Assembly: GCA_001600875.1 (NCBI GenBank)
Contig: BCLD01000017.1
Coordinates: forward strand, 1 to 64,000
Origin: Solicoccozyma terricola
Lineage: Eukaryota; Basidiomycota; Tremellomycetes; Filobasidiales; Piskurozymaceae
Length of the DNA stretch: 64,000 nucleotides
Direction: 5' to 3'
Shown: positions 59,689 to 64,000 of the stretch, one piece after another
How positions within the stretch are numbered: position 1 is the first letter of the stretch
Layout: every line of letters starts with the position of its first letter
Made by a program: the position numbers and the translations under genes
The notes under the pieces: generated by a model
The model's database searches: none
Told to the model about the DNA's origin: nothing
Seen by the model: the letters and a program-made list of their open reading frames with translations, nothing else

Positions 59689-59931
59689 GGGGGGGGGAAA
59701 GAAAGTGGGGTCAGTACCCCCAACGAGCAAGGAAGACATTCACCATGATCATTCGTACATACCTCTGTCAAACTTCTTGCCATCCTTGTCAACCGACTGT
59801 CGAAGGTGAGAACATAACAGACGTCAGCTCCATAGCCCCCTTCCCCTCCTGCCTCTACCCCCAGCGTGAGCCGAACTCACCGATACGGTGAATCGCTCTT
59901 CGAAGCAGATGTTGGGTAGGTCTCCTGACAT
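59043..59931 (-). CDS. RPB8: RNA polymerase common subunit Rpb8
   Basis: This OB-fold subunit is shared by RNA polymerases I, II and III. Exons joined from the ATG at 59929-59931 read MSGDLPNICFEERFTVS, VDKDGKKFDR, VTRITAESEALNVNITLDLANELIQFKPKEKFSLALARSLNPES, EQGLAEEYDYVMHGK, VYKFDDSARGADQ, and the last exon TAYISFGGLLLALRGSYRHLQNIIIGENIFLLMRK with TGA at 59043-59045. The LADDYDYVMYG-like and SFGGLLLAL-GSYRHL motifs are diagnostic. The intron before VTRIT carries a 48-nt poly-C tract ending at the acceptor. Another intron holds six GATAC units. Confidence 0.94.
59174..59200. repeat. (GATAC)n microsatellite in RPB8 intron
   Basis: Five to six copies of the pentamer gatac, inside the last RPB8 intron. 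Confidence 0.9.
59650..59697. repeat. Poly-G tract (poly-C polypyrimidine tract of RPB8)
   Basis: 38 G, one A at 59688, 9 G. On the RPB8 sense strand the C run abuts the 3' splice site of the exon starting VTRIT. Confidence 0.95.
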
Positions 59932-60127
59932 CTCTATCCGTGGCTGATGTATGGTTGTTTGCTTGCAGAAAGTGGGTAACGTCTGACACAAAAATGGCCA
60001 ATTCTGCGTTTTGTGGCTTAGATTACGTCAGCACACTTCTACAAAGAGAGCGACGTTGAAACAAAACTACGTATAGATCGTCACCACCACCACCACCCCG
60101 CGCACACCTAGTTGTTATCCCTCCATC

Positions 60128-60910
60128 ATGCGTATTCAAGCATTCATTCCCGCCGCTACACGTACTACCATCCGTCAATCAGCTAAATCACACGCACGTC
60201 ACCTCCCACACCGTCACTCATCAACTTCTCCTAGACCCACTCCAGGCCACAACCTCAACCCCAACCCCAACCCCAACCCCAACCCCAACCTCCTCTTTCA
60301 CATTCCACCACCACCACCTCGCGATTTCCCACCCATATCAGAACGCCTAAAACCGCTCGTCCCTTTCCTCATCTACTGGACTGCACTCACATCCATCGCC
60401 TTCCATCTCCTTCGCGTACGTAAAGAAGCAGATGAACAGATGGAACGAAAGAATGCACAGATCTCGGTGTTGGAGGGATTAATTAGACGGTTGAAAGATC
60501 AAGGGAAGGTGGATGAGGTTGAGATTAATAGGGAGTTGGAGATGGTAGGATTGAGGGAGAGGAAGGAAGGGTATACGAATCTGGATATAGGGGAAGGTGG
60601 GAATGTAGGGTGGAGAGAGGTGTTGTTAGGGAGAAAACGAGTGAAGAAGAGCGAAGAGGAACAAGAAAAAGTTGCAGAGGATGAGTGGAGAGCTGGTAAG
60701 TTTATACAGACGGCAAAAAAAAAACGACGCGGTTTCTGAACGTCGCAGTGTAATTGATCCCCGGCGCTGACTGAAATACCAACTTATCCAAAAGTCGTGA
60801 ATTCTGCAACCGAGCATCTTAATCCACCTCCCACCCAACAATCAAGACCCCCTTCGGTCCCTGTCGATCAGCAGAAAAGAGCACCATCGGCGTCAGCATA
60901 TGCAATGTGA
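60128..60910 (+). CDS. Putative mitochondrial single-pass membrane protein with coiled coil
   Basis: Two exons (60128 to about 60694, and about 60796-60910) give about 225 residues. The N-terminus is basic and hydroxylated (MRIQAFIPAATRTTIRQSAKSHARHLPHRHSS), which fits a mitochondrial presequence. A NPNPNPNPNPN repeat, coded by CCCCAA units, comes next, then one membrane segment (LVPFLIYWTALTSIAFHLL) and a charged coiled coil (ADEQMERKNAQISVLEGLIRRLKDQ). The C-terminus is Pro/Ser-rich and ends SASAYAM. I do not recognise the family; the layout resembles small inner-membrane assembly proteins. Confidence 0.7.
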
Positions 60911-61581
60911 GATGGAAAAGATATCTAGAGGACGGGTGGACGGGGTAGTTTCGGAAGGGGCTTTGGACGAGTTGTCGAAGCGGTTCGAAGTGGGGAAGAT
61001 CATGTGGACCCAGTCATCCTGGCTGTCACCGTCCGAAACCATTTCGGACATCCAGGGTTCGGGACGTCGCGCCTGTGATAGCTGATGGCTGATAGTAGAC
61101 GGCGTGGCGTACTCTGGTGCGTGGCGCAGGAAGCTGCAAACTTTTGCAAGTGAAAGACTCGGTGATGGTCACCGACTAGTAACCACCTCTGCAGCACACA
61201 ACACGAGGGTCGATAATCTAGGGCGGCATGCTGGACGAACGCATGATTGCCGGTCCGGGAACCGAACGACAGAGACTCACCTCGCTGCCAGGTTCTACAA
61301 TCACTGTACTGTTTGCGAATATTTCGCCATGCTGTGAGATATTCTACGGCCGTGCGTTCCCACTACGCATCCGTGCCACCTTGTGCCCCCTGTCATTCCC
61401 AGCGCAGACTACCATCGAGCAGCATTCCACCACCCCTCCCTGAGCATCCCCTCACCGTCCATCCCTGTGGTCACGTGACAATTCATCCAGAGAGACAGCG
61501 CCGGCCACCTGGCATGCTCACCTACATCGCATCATCCTCCCGCTCTGCTCGTAGCTCAACCGTCTTTGCAGCAAGGTCACC
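60911..61581. other. Intergenic region, nothing recognised
   Basis: 671 bp between two plus-strand genes. A tccggaac/gttcgggac inverted pattern is near 61030-61060. Short frames only. The OST3 promoter lies at the right end. Confidence 0.5.
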
Positions 61582-63019
61582 ATGCGCATATCCCTTCTCA
61601 TAGGTGGCATCGCCACACTGACCACCGCTCTCGCTCTCCACGCCGACAAATGGAACTCTCTGGCAGCCAGCTCTTCCGACGGCGTGATCAAGCTCGATTC
61701 GACGACGTATGATGAGATATTAGCTGAGCCGAGGGAGTTTGGAATTGCGTTGCTCATGACGGCTTTGCCGGAACAATTTCAGTGTGCTCCTTGTCGGTGA
61801 GTAGAGGAGGGATACTGAACCACGATCATTCCAAGTTTTGGGAAAAGGGTTGTGTGCGTGCGTGTCTGTGTGTGTGTCTCCTAACGATCTTCCTTCGTGC
61901 ATTGACAGCGAATTCGATCCTGTTTTCCGGACTGTATCCAAGAATTGGCAACGTCTGCCAGCTGAACAAAAGAAGGACGTTTTATTTGCTTCTCTTGATT
62001 TCCAAGATGGTCAAGCAATCTACCAGAGGGTGCGTTTCCTGCCGAGCCCACGGCCGGGGGGGGGGGGGGGATGGATGGCGCTTTGGAAAACGGGTGATGG
62101 GATATTAACCCTTTTTTCACCCCCCACACGTTGTAACAGCTTGGACTTCAAACTGCTCCTACGATGCAGTATTACCCTCCTACCACCCACAGCTCAAAGG
62201 CAAAGTCAAATTACGAGTTCCAACGTCTGTGAGCACCACCACGCAACCTTGCACCGAAACCCCTTTCACGGACCCGATACTAACATTCTATTTCCTCAAA
62301 CGACCCACCAGCGGCTTCTCCGTCGAAGCCTTCCACAACTGGCTCCGACCTCAAATCCCACACGAATTCATCATTCAAAAACCATTCGACATTGTCCCTT
62401 ACATCGTCCTCCCTCTCGTCGGTCTCCTCAGCTTGAGCATACTCGCAGTTTCATACCCATACATCTGGCCAATTCTTCAATCCAAGGTTATTTGGACGAT
62501 AGCATCCCTTATTATTATACTCGTGTTCACTTCGGGACATATGTGGAATAGGATTAGAGGTGCGCCATACACTGCTAATGGGCAGATTATCGCTGGGGGT
62601 TTCATGAACCAATTCGGAGCTGAGACTGATTTGGTTGCGGGACTTTGTGAGTTTCATCGTTCCAACGCTGCCGAGTATCATTGTCCCAACTTTTACCCTT
62701 GGTTCCACCCTAACCTCACCTCATGCTGACACTTGCATCCTTCAACGACACGAACAGACGGTACTCTCGCTCTGGCTACAATAATCCTAACACTCGTCAT
62801 CCCTTCTATCAAATCACCTACCAAACAACGAGCAGCGACTTTCGCTTGGATGGGAGTGATGATCGTGTTGTTCAGTATTTTAGTCAAGTTGTTTAAAGTG
62901 AAGAATGGTGGTGAGTCAAGAGTCTCGAGTGTTTTGGGCAACAAGTGGTAGAGTTGATCACGGGTGTCTGAACTTTTGAACACTCGACAGGTTACCCATT
63001 CCGTCTGTTGTTTGGCTGA
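61582..63019 (+). CDS. OST3: Oligosaccharyltransferase gamma subunit (Ost3/Ost6 type)
   Basis: This ER thioredoxin-like OST subunit aids N-glycosylation of sites near cysteines. The ATG at 61582 opens a signal peptide (MRISLLIGGIATLTTALALHA). The lumenal thioredoxin-like domain has CAPC at residues about 68-71, split from EFDPVFRTVSKNWQ by an intron, and LGLQTAPTMQYYPP with the cis-Pro loop. The next exon has GFSVEAFHNWL. Four membrane segments follow: VPYIVLPLVGLLSLSILAVSY, VIWTIASLIIILVFTSG, TLALATIILTLVIPS and TFAWMGVMIVLFSILVKLF, ending GYPFRLLFG with TGA at 63017-63019. NRIRGAPY is the conserved loop. The short intron after the CQR-type exon holds a G run on the sense strand, opposite to the usual C run. 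Confidence 0.93.
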
Positions 63020-63324
63020 AATAGATGGAAGACGGATGGAGTGCCATGAGGATGATGATGTGCATGATATGAGATACAGAGTTGATATGCAGAGCGAGCG
63101 AGCACTCATGCTCTGTTGCTGCTACTCCCGGCCACGGATACGTCATCGGGCGTCAGGATTAGCCATTTAATAATAATTAATGGGCGGATAGGGATGGTCT
63201 CAATACTGTGTTCAGTTGATTCCATCCTCGTCCTCACCTCACGACATTGGGCCTGTCAGCCTCTCAGTCACCACCACCGTTCCACCGCCGAGACCTCATC
63301 CAGCCTACAGACGACCCCGCTTTC
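63020..63324. other. Spacer, nothing recognised
   Basis: 305 bp between OST3 and the edge gene. Contains gatgatgatg DNA near 63052 and an AT-rich patch (63165-63180). Confidence 0.4.
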
Positions 63325-64000
63325 ATGCAGCCACATAGCTTGATCCCTTCCTCGCCGACGAAACTTCTATCATCCGCAACAGACGACTCAACACTCACCC
63401 CTTCTCCATCTATCAAAAAACCATACTCGCAACAGAGGGGTGCAGGTATCCTTCTCGACCCCAATATCGGTGCGGCACATACGGTCCCGATAGTCACAGC
63501 TCCTATACCGAAGGACAACGAGGGGTTCTATCAAGAAAAGGCCGCCGCTCCGGACGTTGGGAAAGCTCCAAAGAAGGACACAGAACTATCTACTCTTCCA
63601 ACAACTCCTATCGTACAGGAGAGTGAGACAGGGAAAGCCGGAATCACATCCGATAACCCAACGACACCAGTCACTTCAATAAGCAATTCGACGTCCATCC
63701 CAATCCCTATCGTCACCAACCTGTCATCACAAGCGTCTCCTTCCTCTTCGCGATTGGACACAGCGTCACCGAACATGGCCTCAACAGAACCTCTTTCCCT
63801 CGGTGCTCCGGTGAGCAATGAGAAGACCACTGCAATCGACTCTACCGCTACTGGGGATCCAGTCCTCCAGGCTGCGTCCATCGCACATCCAAGCTCAGAA
63901 ACCCATAAATTGGCCGAGCAAAAAGTGATCGGTCAAGAGTTGACAAAAGATGGTGTGGTCGGGAATGAAAAGACGGATGGAGGATTGGGTGAGGTGGTTG
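63325..64000 (+). CDS. Unidentified Ser/Thr/Pro-rich protein, N-terminal part, cut by window edge
   Basis: From the ATG at 63325 (MQPHSLIPSSPTKLL) one plus-strand frame stays open for 225 codons to the last base, with no stop and no obvious intron. Codon use and the lack of stops favour this frame over the two minus-strand frames opposite it. The peptide is low-complexity (many S, T, P, K, E) with no domain, signal peptide or membrane segment so far. It may be the disordered N-terminus of a larger regulatory or nuclear protein. Function cannot be called from this fragment. Confidence 0.6.
   Translation, partial: MQPHSLIPSSPTKLLSSATDDSTLTPSPSIKKPYSQQRGAGILLDPNIGAAHTVPIVTAPIPKDNEGFYQEKAAAPDVGKAPKKDTELSTLPTTPIVQESETGKAGITSDNPTTPVTSISNSTSIPIPIVTNLSSQASPSSSRLDTASPNMASTEPLSLGAPVSNEKTTAIDSTATGDPVLQAASIAHPSSETHKLAEQKVIGQELTKDGVVGNEKTDGGLGEVV

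Noticed and set aside
60258..60292. CCCCAA tandem units as a telomere-like repeat
   Set aside because: They lie in frame inside a coding exon and encode Asn-Pro pairs; too short for an interstitial telomere.

Overview
This is nuclear DNA of a basidiomycete fungus, most likely a tremellomycetous yeast. Almost every gene is cut by several short introns (about 45-110 nt) with GT..AG ends, gene density is high, no genes are arranged in operons, and the orthologues read like Cryptococcus/Tremella-type proteins. I cannot name the species. The assembly has two single N positions, one 75-N gap, and very long poly-C/poly-G tracts that sit in introns.

Left part (1-16.4 kb) is accessory. It opens with the 3' end of a Ty3/Gypsy chromovirus (integrase, chromodomain, polypurine tract and part of an LTR, minus strand). 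A carbohydrate block follows: a secreted GH32 invertase (-) and an intron-rich MFS sugar transporter (+) share a 1.1-kb promoter, then comes a broken allantoate-permease-like MFS gene (-), and then a GH1 beta-glucosidase (+). A decayed Ty1/Copia 3' end with an LTR closes the block. Invertase, transporter and beta-glucosidase together suggest extracellular sucrose cleavage, sugar import and glucoside hydrolysis.

Middle part (17-32 kb): an SH3-domain protein with two GC-AG introns; a protein with a PD-(D/E)XK-like core and an RGG-rich tail behind four CACGTG boxes; a Gfo/Idh/MocA oxidoreductase lacking the usual EKP lysine; a DHA2-type MFS exporter; a paraoxonase-like lactonase with an apparent frameshift; a mitochondrial succinate-fumarate carrier; and an OCH1-like GT32 glycosyltransferase.

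Right part (32.8-64 kb) is a dense run of conserved housekeeping genes: a 7-TM membrane protein, myosin regulatory light chain, DPM3, Hsp110 (SSE1), sphingosine-1-phosphate lyase (DPL1), exportin-1/CRM1, cohesin acetyltransferase ECO1, DPH4, glycine cleavage H protein, ESCRT-II VPS25, a bZIP factor, RPB8, a small putative mitochondrial membrane protein, OST3, and the start of an unidentified Ser/Thr/Pro-rich protein cut by the window edge.

The main cross-cutting signal is that many introns carry a run of C on the sense strand, usually just before the 3' splice site and sometimes longer than 80 nt. Other points of note are terminal micro-exons, a leptomycin-resistant-type residue in CRM1, and the PD-(D/E)XK/RGG protein, which I could not assign to a known fungal gene.
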